Source: Hypericum androsaemum (lineage: Eukaryota > Streptophyta > Magnoliopsida > Malpighiales > Hypericaceae). From it: a stretch of DNA of 64,000 bases. Shown here one piece after another: positions 46,618 to 59,059 of the stretch. How positions within the stretch are numbered: the stretch's first letter is position 1; each line of letters starts with the position of its first letter. The stretch is taken from NCBI GenBank assembly GCA_963995505.1, contig OZ023180.1:13406689-13470688 (forward strand), given 5' to 3'. The translations under genes were made by a program, and so were the position numbers. The notes below the pieces were generated by a model. It was not told the DNA's origin and made no database searches. It worked only from the letters and a program-made list of their open reading frames with translations.

Positions 46618-47500
46618 CACTCGAGCCAACTATCGGGCTTAGCATATTTAAGTTCATTTGTAGTGTACTTTTGTCTAGAAATGACGTAATATTCAAGTTC
46701 ATTTTGGGCTTGGAGCTATTTGTCTGATGCTTTCTAGTATTCTGTGTGGAGATTTTGCTTAGCAAGTGAGTGAGATTTTGTAACTCGCTGTGCAAAGGAT
46801 GTTGTGCAATCCTTTCAGGCGATGGAGTGTTCAGGTGTTGTGCAGCTCCTTGCTGCTGCAACGAATGCAAAGGATGTAGAGTGTGGGTTTGGATCTCAGA
46901 CCCTTACTGATAGACCGTGGATTGGGTGTAGCCCCCGGCTCCAACAGGGACAAAACTGTTGGTGGGTGAGGTTCAACCTCCTGGTCAATCGGATGTGACG
47001 AGGCTAAACCTGACAAAGGCAAGGAAGTTCAAAATACACCAATACTCTCAAGTTCCTGGACAAAAAAGCTAACGAGTAGTCGTCGCGCTAAAACAGATCC
47101 CGGTGAGGAACTTGACGACAAGAACTCCGAGTAAGACAATTATGGAATCCCCCTTGGGTCGATAATGACAGAATTTGATGAGAGGGACGAGGCTCAGAAA
47201 GTGGAACATGCGATTGAGGCATGAAGCTTGGCCGTGAAGATGAGAATGACTTGGTAGACAGACACTCGAACTATTTTTCAACGTCTCAAGGATGCCGCAA
47301 GGGAAATGGCCGAACAAAGACATACGATTTCCAAAAAAAAAAAACAAAGACATACGATCCTCCATAAATAAGGGGAATTCAATCGATAGGGTGTTGGGGG
47401 TCTTTATATTAGGTATAAGTAGAGGGATACTTTTGTTATATCTACTTAGACAATGCGTGTCATAGTATTGCTATGATAGTGATGCACGAGAATGTGGATA
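46618..47500. other. 3' flank of copy C and unassigned DNA
   Basis: 46618-46760 matches the 3' flank of F (TCTAGAAATGA..., GGCTTGGAGCTATT, GTGTGGAGATT). 46800-47360 is GC-richer, with no recognised protein. Confidence 0.5.
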
Positions 47501-47519
47501 GGAGATTGTGAATCCGTTG

Positions 47520-49040
47520 ATTATGAAAATACCCAGAAAAATACGATAAAAGTCTCGATCTGTTGATTCTACGAATACCGGAAGGCAACAAGAATAAGGA
47601 AAACCTTCAATTTTAATAATCAATATTCAACCAACTAAAATAATAGAGCTTATGTCCTATTTATAATGAACTAAAACAAACCTATTAAGTAGAATTCTAT
47701 CATAAATCAAACTACTAATACTAATCCAACTACTATAGATAATTCATAAAACTACTAGTATTACTCTATCATATATCTCCATCATTCTTATCCGGTTGGA
47801 GAAATTCATCCTCGAATTTGAAGTCGTTGGCCAGCTTGGAATCTTCGTACATGCACTTTGTAATACTGTCGAGCCACATGGTGACACCTGATATCGTCCA
47901 TCCCAACAAAACAAGTATTTGAAAATCATGGATCCACAAATAGTCTGCAGATGAAAGACCAAGAAATCACGTCCTTGAACAGAATTTTTGGCAACCTTGA
48001 GGGCATTCCACATATTCAGTAGTGGAGGACTTTCAACATGAGCCAATTTGTCAACTCCAAGAAAATAGATGTGCTTATCATACTCAATCCAATAATTTTG
48101 GTGCATAGGTTCAATATCAGCATCGATAACTCCAATATCAAAAGAAATTGCATATTGCCTCATGTAAGCATCATCAATAACACATGACTCGTCAAACAGC
48201 TCTCTCAAAGAATATGATGGTGCTTCAGATTCATCAAAATATTCTCCATCAAAGCAATTTTTAGCAAATTCACCAGCAACAACTTCTTCAACCTCGTCCT
48301 CCTCACCAGGATAAGAGTCATAAATTAGTTCACCTTTATCAAACTCATCCTCCTCACCAGGGTAGGAGTCATAAATTGGTTCACCATTGTCTTCAAAACC
48401 ATGAGATCGAAAAGGAACCCTTTCATGGGATGATTCGGAACCCTCATCAAATAAGTCATCAGCAAAATTATCAAATTCTTCCTAAATTAAGGTCTCACCA
48501 CTTATCTGAGAAGCTTAATGTTCAACAACATGATCATGATAATAATCCCAAAAAGCTTCATACTTTATACCAGCAAGGATCAGTACTTCATCAAAATTCT
48601 TAGGGAAAAGCTTACAAATTAAAAGATCTCTCACTGTAATCCATCGAGCAATTCTCCTTTTATCTTCCCGTTGTCTCTGAGCTTGCGATGTACTCCACCA
48701 ATGAAAGAGATCTCCTTGTAATCGCAAGATCACAAATTATAATTTAGCAGATTCCGGCACAAGCCAATTGATAAAATTCTTTTTCAAAATTCTCCAATCA
48801 AGACCATGAATATTCCTTAAAGTAGGAACATACATCATAGACACCATCTGCAAATTAAGCCCAAAAGGGATCAATCTGCAAATTTTTAAATTTTTCCTGG
48901 ACCAATTTGCAACTTCTGAAAACTTGGTCGGACCAATCTGTAATTAACCTATTCTCTAATAATGTATCACGATAAAAGTCTCCATCCGTTGATTCTACGA
49001 ATACCGAAAGGCGACGAGAATAAGGGAAGCCCTAATGTCT
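47520..49040 (-). mobile_element. Remnant of a Gypsy-like gag-only retroelement, minus strand
   Basis: Terminal direct repeats of about 70 bp: CGATAAAAGTCTCGATCTGTTGATTCTACGAATACCG (from 47541) and CGATAAAAGTCTCCATCCGTTGATTCTACGAATACCG (from 48970). Between them the minus strand holds a gag-like segment (48515-48733, with LFHWWSTSQAQRQREDKRRIARW), then a very acidic region with a duplicated YDSYPGEEDE motif (48300-48390) and a 154-aa frame (47744-48208) of unknown fold. No pol domains. Typical of a shortened, non-autonomous element; details are tentative. Confidence 0.6.
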
Positions 49041-49279
49041 TTTGTTTGAGTAGACGTGTTAAAAAGTTTACATTAGCAAAAAATTAATTGAACAAATTTA
49101 TAAATGTAAAAAATCTACTTTAAAATTTTAGGTTATATGAAAAGCTCATGACCTTTTGTACCATACTGAGATCATGCCAATGAATTCAGAGACGGATTCA
49201 GTGCTCGTAACGTAAAATTTCCAGCACCGTACTACCCAAAATAAAAGCAAGCGTGTTCGCTAATCGCGCTACCTCCTTG

Positions 49280-49660
49280 CATTATCTAACGAATTTTGGG
49301 CCAATATAACTTTCTCCCAAAATCGAAAGCCTCCAGACCTCGCCGATGGCTGGAGACCACCAAATCCATTTTTTGTCGGAAATTGCCGCCTCTGCCTCGC
49401 TTGCTCCACCACCTGGCGCTACTTCAACTTCTGGTTTCTTCTCCTTCATTTTCGAACACGACAGTTCCTCCGATACAAGCAGCCCCAGCTTGTCCATTCA
49501 TGTGCCTCCGGCCTCCAAAATCCACTGCCCGATTCGTTGCCACTCCAGATGGATGGTAGATTTTGTGAGGAGCTCTACCCAGATAGTTTGGAGCTCTGGT
49601 TTAGAAATTGCTGTAATGCCACACGTAGATTTTGCCTTTGAACATTTGTGCTGGATTTTA
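49280..49660 (+). other. GC-richer segment with an unrecognised open frame
   Basis: An open frame from 49346 (MAGDHQIHFLSEIAASASLA...) runs through Ser/Pro-rich sequence and then into the minisatellite at 49668. No domain recognised. It may be a captured gene start inside a transposon, since a related minisatellite at 14.8-15.2 kb also sits next to low-complexity DNA. Confidence 0.2.
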
Positions 49661-49667
49661 CGATTGA

Positions 49668-49835
49668 TTGATGTGTTTTTGTCTTTGAAATTAATGTATC
49701 CTCGTATTTTTGTCTTTGAAATTGATTTATTTTTGTGTTTTGTCTTGGAAATTGACGTGTCATTGTATTTTTTGTCTTTAAAAATTGATATTCTTTTGTA
49801 TTTTTATCTTTGAAAATTGATGTGCTGTTGATTTT
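49668..49835 (+). repeat. Minisatellite, same family as 14780-15215
   Basis: About five units of 30-34 bp built on TTTTTGTCTTTGAAAATTGATGTG. The array is in one orientation only, unlike the inverted array near 15 kb. Confidence 0.7.
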
Positions 49836-50159
49836 TAACTTGATGTGCCGTCCAAATATAACATCACATTGCCTGATGTGCCGTTATTTATGTGTGCCAT
49901 TGTGATATACTGTCGTATAATATGCCATCGTGTGATGTACCGCTGTGTGATGTGTCGCTGTGCTATATGCCGACGTTCTCTATGTTGTCCGATTGCCTCC
50001 GACAATACCAAACCCAACTCCAATAAATTCATAGTTGATTTTTTACTCAAAGTGTAACAGAAAAATTACATCTAGTAACGAAAAAAATATGCCTAATGAA
50101 TCGGTAAAAAAACAATAAAACCAATTCTGAAAATCCACGAAGTACACACTTGTCTAAAG

Positions 50160-50760
50160 AACATCAGAAGTGGTCGAGCGTCCTGAAGGCAACATTTGGT
50201 CTCTGGCATGGGATATGAAGAGGCCCCTAGTGATCGATAAAGTCCTTGTACAAAAGTATTTGGAAAAAGTTTACTTAATAACACGTGGTTTCACAGTTTT
50301 CACCATTGTTTTCGTGACGGTAGTTCGAGCGGAGCTAATAGTGGGTCAAAAAACTAAATTCGAACGGTTGCCTAACGAACCGAAAGATTTTTGGTCAGAC
50401 CGGACGGTTGGCTCGGATTTTTGACCCAGAAAATCTGGTTCGTTAGGTTTGACCAAAAAATTAACCCAACAACTGGATTTCACCCAACCCAACCCAAAAA
50501 AATCAAGTTTTATACTCGATTTTTCTAAATCAACACAAAATAAACTAAATCTACAAAGATAATTATACTAAATATGAAATAAATTTACCAACATTTCAAG
50601 AATATTAATTTTTAAACCTATTATTTACTAAATATATATTAAAAATATATATTATAAACTACCGGTCCGACCGCTGGTTTGACTGGTCAGACCAGTTGAC
50701 CCGGAGAACTGACCAAAATCCGGGTCACTCTCCGGGTCGTTTTTGAAAACAATGGTTTTG
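50160..50760. repeat. Third member of the 'GGTCAGACC/GTTCGTTAGGTT' repeat family
   Basis: Shares CCTAACGAACC, GGTTCGTTAGGTTTGACCAAAAAATT and GGTCAGACCAGTTGACCCGG motifs with 36040-36880 and 37130-37210. Non-coding. Confidence 0.55.
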
Positions 50761-52040
50761 ACACAAGATAAAAAATATTAAAAATAATCTTTTATTTATG
50801 TTTGCTCAATAACCATTTCTTCTTCCTACTTCCTCCTCCACCCTTGCTTCTCCTTCTTCCTCCTTCAAAAACGTCCTCAGACCCGTCCTCACCAAGCAAC
50901 ACCCATTCCCGGAAGAAAAGAGATACGAACCTCCTCACCAAGCTGCCTGCCGTCCCTTCTCCTCTCTCTCCCCTATAAATCTTCAATCTCTCCTCTATCA
51001 CCACCAGAGAGAAGCTGCAACCCACTCCTTCCCCTTACTCCTGAAGGCTGTGCCGATTCATGTAAGATCTGACTCAAGCTGCCCACGGGCCAACGTTGCC
51101 CGATGACCGCACCACACCGCCCTCGAGAAGTTCACTGAGAGCGAATTCATTATTCTCCCCTCCCACTACCCTCTCCACCATCACCAATTTCACTTCGCCT
51201 TCTCCTCTCCCCGTCCCTTCCAGCAGAGAACTTCGTCAAGCTCAACACAGATGGAATTTTTATGAGCAGCCTGAGACCATCGCCTGTGATAGAGGTAAAT
51301 TTAGTGAATAATTTACCAAGCCTATACAAATAATATAGTGAGTAAACAGGTTTAAATTGAGAAATTAGCACACAAATCGATACAAAATAGTTTGTTCACA
51401 CGGAAGGGAAAAACTTGCACAGTAGACAAAACAAAATAAATAGAACAAAAGTTCAAACAGTAACACAATCAATGAAAGGGATTTGAAATCCAGCCGAGGG
51501 GTACCATAATACAAGAACAATCCAGAAAAGGGGCAACACAGGCTACCAATTTTAAACCAAATAGGGGGAAATTAAAATGAGAAAGACTAATTTTTGTAAA
51601 GATATTTAGTCTAACGACATAAAACGTAGCATGACTTGACAGGAGTCTAAAGATCAAACTCTCACAAGTGTAATTAGGTGTAAATATTTACATTTACAAA
51701 AAAAAACCTCTGCTGAATGCCGGAGCTCGATTGCAGCCAGGGCCGCTGATGTATAAACCAATTTTTCTCCTCCCTCTATGCTGCTCTTCGAATTCATCGA
51801 AGATTCTACCCTCTTGTGCTGGGAAACACCAATCTCCCCGATGGGGAATGGTCCCTGCATGCACCGTGAAATACTTGGAAGAACGGATCAAAGCAAAAGG
51901 CAACGGAGACTAGTTGAGATGATCTACCGGTAGGTTTTTGACGAGATTGACGGTCGCAATTTTGAAGGAGAAAATTTTGTTCCACTTAAGTTATAAATAA
52001 TACTATTAATAAAGTTTAGTTATATAAAAAAAAGAATAGA
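50760..52040. other. Intergenic DNA without supported gene
   Basis: A CT-rich stretch at 50815-50990 could be a fragment of a gene leader. A short frame ending ACTVKYLEERIKAKGNGD (stop near 51911) looks exon-like, but I recognise no family. Confidence 0.35.
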
Positions 52041-52044
52041 GGGC

Positions 52045-52425
52045 AGCCTGCATTTTTAAGGGGCAATCAACTGATTTGATCTCATGGTGCTACCTTTGGA
52101 CAATTGTTGGAATGATTGTGCGGCATAATCTGCAGCACAGCCTTCGTAGATAAACTTCAAAGAAATAACTACTATATCTCGTAATTTAGGATGTAGTTAT
52201 TACATTAATGAAAGTATACTTATTTCTTTGCGGGTGAAAATCATAGACATCCCCATCTGAACAGATTCTTTCTGGCAGAGATGCAAACAAATATAAAATA
52301 AAGGGTTTGCATTTCACATGTACATTACTTTAATGGCGTTCCTTGATTGCCGGAGGCATCTTGCACTCCATATCCTACCGTGGATTTTTTTTAAGGGTAA
52401 ATACAATAATTACAATTGTAGGATT
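52045..52425 (+). promoter_or_regulatory. Distal 5' flank of copy E
   Basis: Matches the B-type flank at 22650-22810 and the tandem block at 14205-14350 (CAACTGATTTGATCTCATGGTG, CAGCCTTCGTAGATAAACTTC). Shows common descent of the B and E flanks. Confidence 0.65.
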
Positions 52426-53400
52426 TGAATTTTGGACCTATTTAAAATAATACATTTTTTATACAGTTAGGCTAAATGCTCTTTGGCAATTATGAATTTT
52501 TTTAAATCTATGTTTTCAAAATTGAATATTATCAAATCTAATTTAGCGACAATTTTTTAATAATATCTTTTACATTCGTATGACTTAAAAATAAGACTTA
52601 ATTAAATGAATCTAACTCTTTTTACCAGCTGGATCACAAGCTGGAAGGTGCATCGAAACATGGACCATGCGTAGACACCAAACCAAACAAGTGAACATTA
52701 CTTAATCATCAGGAAGTGCATAAATACACATGCATCCAGTGAGACCGGATTGAGTGGGGACTAAAGAAAATTTGTCCACATGTGAGGACCACATTTTGGG
52801 CCGTCAGATTTGATTATCTTTAAATCTGATGGTCAATAACCTATCAGGTGTTATTGGTTTGCATGTGAAGTGATATTGGTTTGCATGTGAAGTAATATTG
52901 GTTTGCATGTGAAGTAATATTGAATTTTGGACCTATTTAAAATAATACATTTTTTATACAGTTAGGCTAAATGCTCTTTGGCAATTATGAATTTTTTTAA
53001 ATCTATGTTTTCAAAATTGAATATTATCAAATCTAATTTAGCGACAATTTTTTAATAATATCTTTTACATTCGTATGACTTAAAAATAAGACTTAATTAA
53101 ATGAATCTAACTCTTTTTACCAGCTGGATCACAAGCTGGAAGGTGCATCGAAACATGGACCATGCGTAGACACCAAACCAAACAAGTGAACATTACTTAA
53201 TCATCAGGAAGTGCATAAATACACATGCATCCAGTGAGACCGGATTGAGTGGGGACTAAAGAAAATTTGTCCACATGTGAGGACCACATTTTGGGCCGTC
53301 AGATTTGATTATCTTTAAATCTGATGGTCAATAACCTATCAGGTGTTATTGGTTTGCATGTGAAGTGATATTGGTTTGCATGTGAAGTAATATTGGTTTG
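52426..53400 (+). repeat. 495-bp tandem duplication covering the copy E promoter
   Basis: 52426-52920 and 52921-53400 are near identical over about 480 bp, from TGAATTTTGGACCTATTTAAA to the GCATGTGAAGTAATATTGG repeats. Each contains the B/E-type proximal promoter with its TATA-like GCATAAATACACATGCATCC and the left part of a small DNA transposon. Identity appears essentially complete, so the event is recent (or an assembly duplication). Confidence 0.95.
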
Positions 53401-53531
53401 GAAGACACTGGTTTACATATGAAGTGATATTAGTTTGCATGTCAAGTGATATTGATTTGCATGTGTAGTGATATTGGTTTGAGTTAGTACCTATAGTTGG
53501 GGACTACCCCAGTCCCCACCAAATTCACCCC
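53238..53531. mobile_element. MITE in the leader of copy E
   Basis: Inserted between GCATCCAGTGA (53227-53237) and GCATCCGGTGA (53532-53542), an 11-bp direct repeat with one change. Copy B has the uninterrupted site GCATCCAGTAGAGGCTCAAGG. Ends carry short imperfect inverted repeats around GTGGGGACT. The interior has about six units of a 22-23-bp repeat (TTGGTTTGCATGTGAAGTGATA). The 9-11-bp duplication points to the Mutator superfamily. It separates the TATA-like box from the E start codon by about 340 bp. Confidence 0.82.
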
Positions 53532-53562
53532 GCATCCGGTGAAGGCTCAAGGGCAAATAGAC

Positions 53563-55495
53563 ATGGGATCAATAGATCAGAAATCAGAAATAGAGAGTAA
53601 GATGATCTCATTGGACGGAGAGGCATCGCTAATAGGCCAAGAAGTAATTTGGCAACTCATGTCTGGGGTTGTAGATTCCATGGCATTGAAGTGCGTTGTG
53701 GAGCTTGGAATAGCCGACATCATAAACTCTCATGGCGCTCCTATTACAATCTCCCAAATTGCTTCAGGTCTTTACCATCTTCTCTTATTTTGTCCATCTA
53801 TATACAATGAGTTCATTAATCGGATAAGCTTTCCCACTTTTATTTTCTTGGTCCGTTTTTCCTGTGCTCGCACTATAAATTTTATTAATTTAAAAATATA
53901 TTAATTAATCGAAAAAAAACAGTTGAAACTGCAATCATTTTTGGCCATCTTTTGTTACGGTTTAAGAAGACCAACATCGGATAGTTTGAATATAACGATC
54001 ATAGTTAGATGTATAATATAACAAAATAAATGTTTTTGGTAAACTTTTCTGTCAATTCCTGAATTCCGTAGCCATTATATAAATACCCTTTGCTTAGACG
54101 TAGAATTGAACTTGGGCAGCTCAGACGGGAATCGTACCACTCTACCTATTCAAGTAGATAACAAAAAGAACTCTACCTATTCAAGTAGATAACAAAAAGA
54201 AATTAAAATTTAAAGAAAAAATGAAGTCATCGTTTAGTAAAGTTTTCTAATTATGATGTTCCTTTTAGAGAGTTATTAATATGTAGTATTGACGAGATTA
54301 AAGTTTATATTAGATTTTAAAAAATTATTATCTTATTAGTTTATAAAAATTACTGATTTTTTACACTCAATCGAATTGGGAAAGAAAAAAAATATTTTAT
54401 ATAGAAATTATTAATTGAAATAGTATTAATATGTTGAAATTCTACTTCTTTTTTACCACTTTAACAGGATCAATACATAAATCTACTTATAAAAAGTTGC
54501 CGAGCAATTTACTACGTATTCCTCACCATTGGCTGACAATAACCACTTTAATCGGTAATATTGACTATAACTTTTTTATGCTAAAGAGCTGGAACAAATT
54601 AATTTGAACGTCTCACTTAGAAAAGGATTTTTTATTTATTTTTGATATTCAGAATTAGAACATTTGGATCATATTTTAGAATTGAACTCTCAAATATTAT
54701 TTTTTAAAGTTTATAATGCCTGACCCCAAAATCCGAATCCAATCCAATTTTCTTATTATAACCTAATACCTCCAAAAATTGAATAGAAAACCTTTGGCGA
54801 TGGGGCCATCAAAATTAGACTAGCTAAGCTTTATTCGGTGCTGATAATTAATTTGTGTGTGAGCTTCCGTAAATTTCAGGCGTGAACTCACCAAGCCCTG
54901 ACATGGCCTACCGCGCCCGGATCATGAGATACCTATCCCGAAAACACATCTTCACCGCCCACAGTCCAGCGGACGGGGAGGGGAAACCTCTCTACGGGCT
55001 AAACCAGAACTCACAATGGCTAATAAGCGACTCGGAACAGAGCCTCAAAGCTATGGTGATATTGCGGAACCATCCCTGGCTACAAGCTCCATGGCAGTAC
55101 CTCGGCCAATGCGTTAGGGAAGGAGGAATACCTTTTGCCAATGCGTTGACAAGCTCCATGGCATCCCTGGCCACATCTCTGGCCACGGGGTAGAGGTCTG
55201 GGACTTCGCCTCCGCGGACCCGAAGTTCAATAGGCTCTTCAATGAGGGGATGGCCTGCACGGCCAAGATCGTCATGACGGCCTTCTTTGAAGGGTACAAA
55301 ATTGGCTTCGATGGTGTCGGGACGGTGGTTGACTGGGTGGCGGCACCGGAGGCCACTTGGCAGAAATTGTGAAGGTCCATCATCACATCAAAGGAATCAA
55401 CTTTGATCTTCCTCATGTGGTGGCTACTGCACCTGCTTACGCCGGAGTGTCACATGTTCGAAGCGGTACCTAGTGCCGATGCAGTTTTTATGAAA
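53563..55495 (+). pseudogene. O-methyltransferase copy E, truncated (no exon 3)
   Basis: Exon 1 53563-53767 is open (MGSIDQKSEIESKMISLDGE, normal KCVVELGIADI). Exon 2 54880-55495 is damaged. At 55138-55187 an ~11-bp GAGAAGGCTCA is replaced by ~50 bp (GCCAATGCGTTGACAAGCTC...) that ends in TAG. One G is lost in the SAM motif (GTTGACTGGGTGG, 55328-55340). A 14-bp deletion removes VGGNM (CACATGTTCGAAG at 55451). After the donor, intron-like DNA matches B only to about 55576, and exon 3 is absent, so the catalytic residues are missing. The ~50-bp replacement repeats nearby words (CCAATGCGTT, AAGCTCCATGGCA at 55086-55124), suggesting a templated local copying error. Clearly dead. Confidence 0.93.
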
Positions 55496-55576
55496 GTACG
55501 TGCTAAATTCTTCAGTTAACTAGCTATTTTCAAGTATATATTGTTGTCACATAATCTCTTCTCATTTTTCATTATT

Positions 55577-57950
55577 TTCAAGGGGTAGGGTTTATGAATT
55601 TAATGGCATGTCTTGAGACTTGATTCCGTGTGGCTCCATGAAAGTGGTTTAAGAAGATTTAGTTAGTGTTTTTAGAAAATGGCATAATCGAGACATATAT
55701 GAATTATATGATATTCATGTTATTGTTTTTTTTGTGCAAGCCAATAGTGAGATTTTTAATAGAAGAATAATTGATTATTGGTATAACCATGAGATGTGAT
55801 TTGCTTTGGAAGATAATGGTTCTCAATTAAAGAATTTAATTTCGACCGTTGAGAAAATTGTCCTAATTAAAAAAAATAATAATGTTGATGATAATTATAG
55901 ATATTAATCACAATTATTTGTGCTGTAATTGGGGAATATAGAAAGTTTCTGTCTGGTGGATAATAATCACCCTTATGGAGTGATAGTTAATTCGTGACCA
56001 TGATAAATTGGATGATAACCTTCATTTTGAAATTTAATGTGCGTGAATGCTCCATTTACTTAGCGTTTTAAATGACATTTACGCTTTCTGATTTTATAAA
56101 AGAAAAAAATTACCTAGACATGAATGATTATGATAAGGGTATAAATAATCCAATGATTTGGAGGATACCTTTGAAGTGGTGCAGTTTTGTGGAGATTGAC
56201 CAAGGAAATCATAGCAGCAAAAACTACTATGAAGTAAGAAGCTTAAGTAGCTCTAGAGTTGATCGTTAATAAACCCGAGTGGTTAATAGATTTTTTGGAA
56301 CAAAGTCAACATTGTTAATGTTGATATCTTGAGGTTGCCAAATGATTACATGAGTGTTTATTATGGTTGTGAATTTTTTGAGAATATTCTATTAAGAATA
56401 AAACTGACACTATTAGTGTTGATGAATTGAGATTGTCAACAATAGGCGATAATCATAGCTAAAAACAAAGCTTTGAATGGCAAAACTAATAAATTTGATT
56501 AATGAATAATGTGGTTAAGCAATTGCTAAAAGATGGATTAATATCCATAGGCTATGTGAAGTTAGAGTAGATTTGGTCAATCCTCTAGCATAACGCTTAT
56601 ATAGAAGGGTCACATATATGAGACATCGAGGAGAATGAGACTTTAGACAAATTGTTAGATTAACCATGATGTCAACCCAATCTTTGTGATTGGAGATCAC
56701 ATGAAGAAGGTTTATGTGGGTAACAATAAGTCATGAGTTAATCATGCTAGTACTATTTTAGTCCCTTCATATGGTGTATGTGAGAGAGTACTAGGTTGTA
56801 CTGTGGTAGGATAAGCTTAGAGCTTTTAATGAATCTCATAGCCCTAACTTAAAGGGTTGTGTATAAAGTGTAATATACTTGATAATTCTCACCTATATGA
56901 GAGCCGAGTTGAGCCGCTCGTATGAGATTGTGGCATAATCTCTAGAGCACTCATGAATAACCATACTGCATGCATTGCCGATTTAGCGCAAAACAGCGCC
57001 AATGACAAAGGCTGCAGGGGTGAAGTGTGATTTGTAAGGTTCAAGCATACAACATACTGTTCAAGATTCATAGAAGTTAATACTTCATAATGACACTGTA
57101 GGCTTTGCCTATAAGTCTAAGGATTGGTTCATAATCTGTGAGACACCATATCTGAAGCACTTGCACCTATATAGCATACTATGAAAAGTATTTCAAATTT
57201 TTTCGCTATGTATAGCAGTGAAAAATATTTAAAATAGTAGAGAATTATTAAAAAAATTGAGCAAAATTTTGTGAGTTAATTCAAAGAAAATTTAAATGGG
57301 AATAGATGATTTGTGTGTTTAATGTAAGATGTTATAAAATTGTAGCAACCTACATTAAAAGTCCAAATTTAATCATCATTTATTTTCAAATAATGTAATA
57401 ACCATTTTAATTTCTAAAATTTTAAAGGTCCCAATTATTTCTTTTAACATTTTTGGCATTTCAATAGAAAATTGGTTGTTACATAACTAAATTAACTTAA
57501 ATGTCCATTCTTATTAGCCCTTTGAATGTTTACCATTATATAAGAGTGTTACCCTTCCATTGTTGGAAGAAGAAGAGGTGAAATCTTTTTGCTCAATTTT
57601 TTCATTTCGAGTTGCTAACGTTGTTCTTGTTAGTTATTGATTATCCAAGTTTATCTTGAAAAGATCTGTTTTATCTCTGAAGAACCTGCACCTTTAGTGA
57701 ATTAGTTCTTAAGGACAACGTCTTCTACGCGACTCAGATTTATTTTTGTCCCTATCCAACAATTAGAACTAGTACCCAAAATATAAAGGGAATGACAAAA
57801 CTAATATATAAAATATAGCTCATGAAACATTACTTTCATTAACAGTTTGATTTATTTCCATCATTTTCCCCTTGCTCATGAGAAAATGGATTGGGTGGTG
57901 CGCCATGTAGGGTGTGTAACACTATCGCGATTAAATCTGGACTATTAATT
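55577..57950. other. AT-rich DNA replacing exon 3 and downstream of copy E
   Basis: No recognised protein. The stretch 57540-57790 (TATATAAGAGTGTTACCC..., CTATCCAACAATTAGAAC) has the feel of an LTR end, so a decayed retroelement may have removed exon 3, but no boundaries or paired LTRs could be shown. Confidence 0.4.
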
Positions 57951-57989
57951 TTTCTCAAAAAATGCGTGCTAGAGATCTATGGCTAGAAT

Positions 57990-59040
57990 ATCACCTATGT
58001 GACCCCAGGAGTATTTTAGACTTATAATAATCTTCTCCTCCTTCCTCTTCTTCTTCCTTCTCTCTTCTCTCTCCACCCTCTCCTCTCTTTCCATCCTCCT
58101 CAAAAAATATCACCGCATCACACAAATTAAACCAAGAGAGAAAAAAATAAAACAAAAAACTACATTCTTTGGACAATATCAAGGCATGAAGCACCTACTT
58201 CTCTTGAAAATTTCAAGCTATATTCTCTTCCTCCTCCTCCTTCTTCTTGTCTCTACTTTCTTCTCCTCCTCCTCCTATGTTTTCTTCTCCTCTTATTTTT
58301 CCCCTCTTCCTTTTTTTTCCTCTTCTAATATGGTGGGCTCCGACCCAGAGTAGCTCTCAAATTCACAAGCCTGGCTGGCTCCACGGCTTGAGAGAGATAT
58401 ATCAATGGTATACTACGTGAATGACAATGGTATACCATTTGAATGACAATGGTATACGATGTGAATGGTAATGGTATATAATGTGATTGCATACAATGTG
58501 AGTGACAGTTGTATGCTACGTTAATATCAATAGTATAGCATGTGAATGAAAATGACATGTCAAAAAGTGATATTGGGTTCAAGGCTCACAAATAATAACG
58601 TAGACTCATTACCACATGGCACTTCATATACGCGTCAAAACGACGTCATTTGGCTAAATGAGATTTTTCAGTGATAAAAATTATAATAAGTTGAACTAAT
58701 TTAATAGATTTAAAACTACAGATTATTCAAATAATAATCAAATATATAACAAAGTACTAAAGTGAATTTTTTCCTTAAAATTACAATCACAAGAAACAAA
58801 ATGACAACCAATTTGATAGGTAAAAGCCAAAACAAATCCAAACCCGGAGCACAAATAAAAATCGAAACTTTACGGAGAAGACGACGAAGAGAGGTTGAGA
58901 AGACGAGGAATTGGACTGAACGATGGGGAGACGGAGTGAATTGCTCTTCGACTGATCCATGGAGAAGAGGAGACATCGACTGCCATAGGAGGGGGTCGCT
59001 TCGCTTGACTTTCTCTCTCCTTTCCAATATTTGCTTGGGT
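57990..59040. repeat. Copy 2 of the dispersed unit following B/E-type genes
   Basis: 58230-58375 matches 25975-26120, and 58780-58979 matches 26395-26600. At 58980 the sequence jumps to a match with 33326-33384 (CTGCCATAGGAGG...TCGCTTCGCTTGACTTTC), which lies at the far end of the three-unit array in the B-C interval. This is consistent with deletion of an equivalent array here. Confidence 0.72.
58400..58560. repeat. ~20-25-bp minisatellite (AATGACAATGGTATAC)
   Basis: Six to seven imperfect units built on GTGAATGACAATGGTATAC, inside the dispersed unit. The matching place in copy 1 (after 26120) lacks it. Confidence 0.7.
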
Positions 59041-59059
59041 CTAATCTATCTTTGTTAAT

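Noticed and set aside
46595..47022. Short frames after copy C on both strands
   Set aside because: No family resemblance; the first part is shared 3' flank of C and F.
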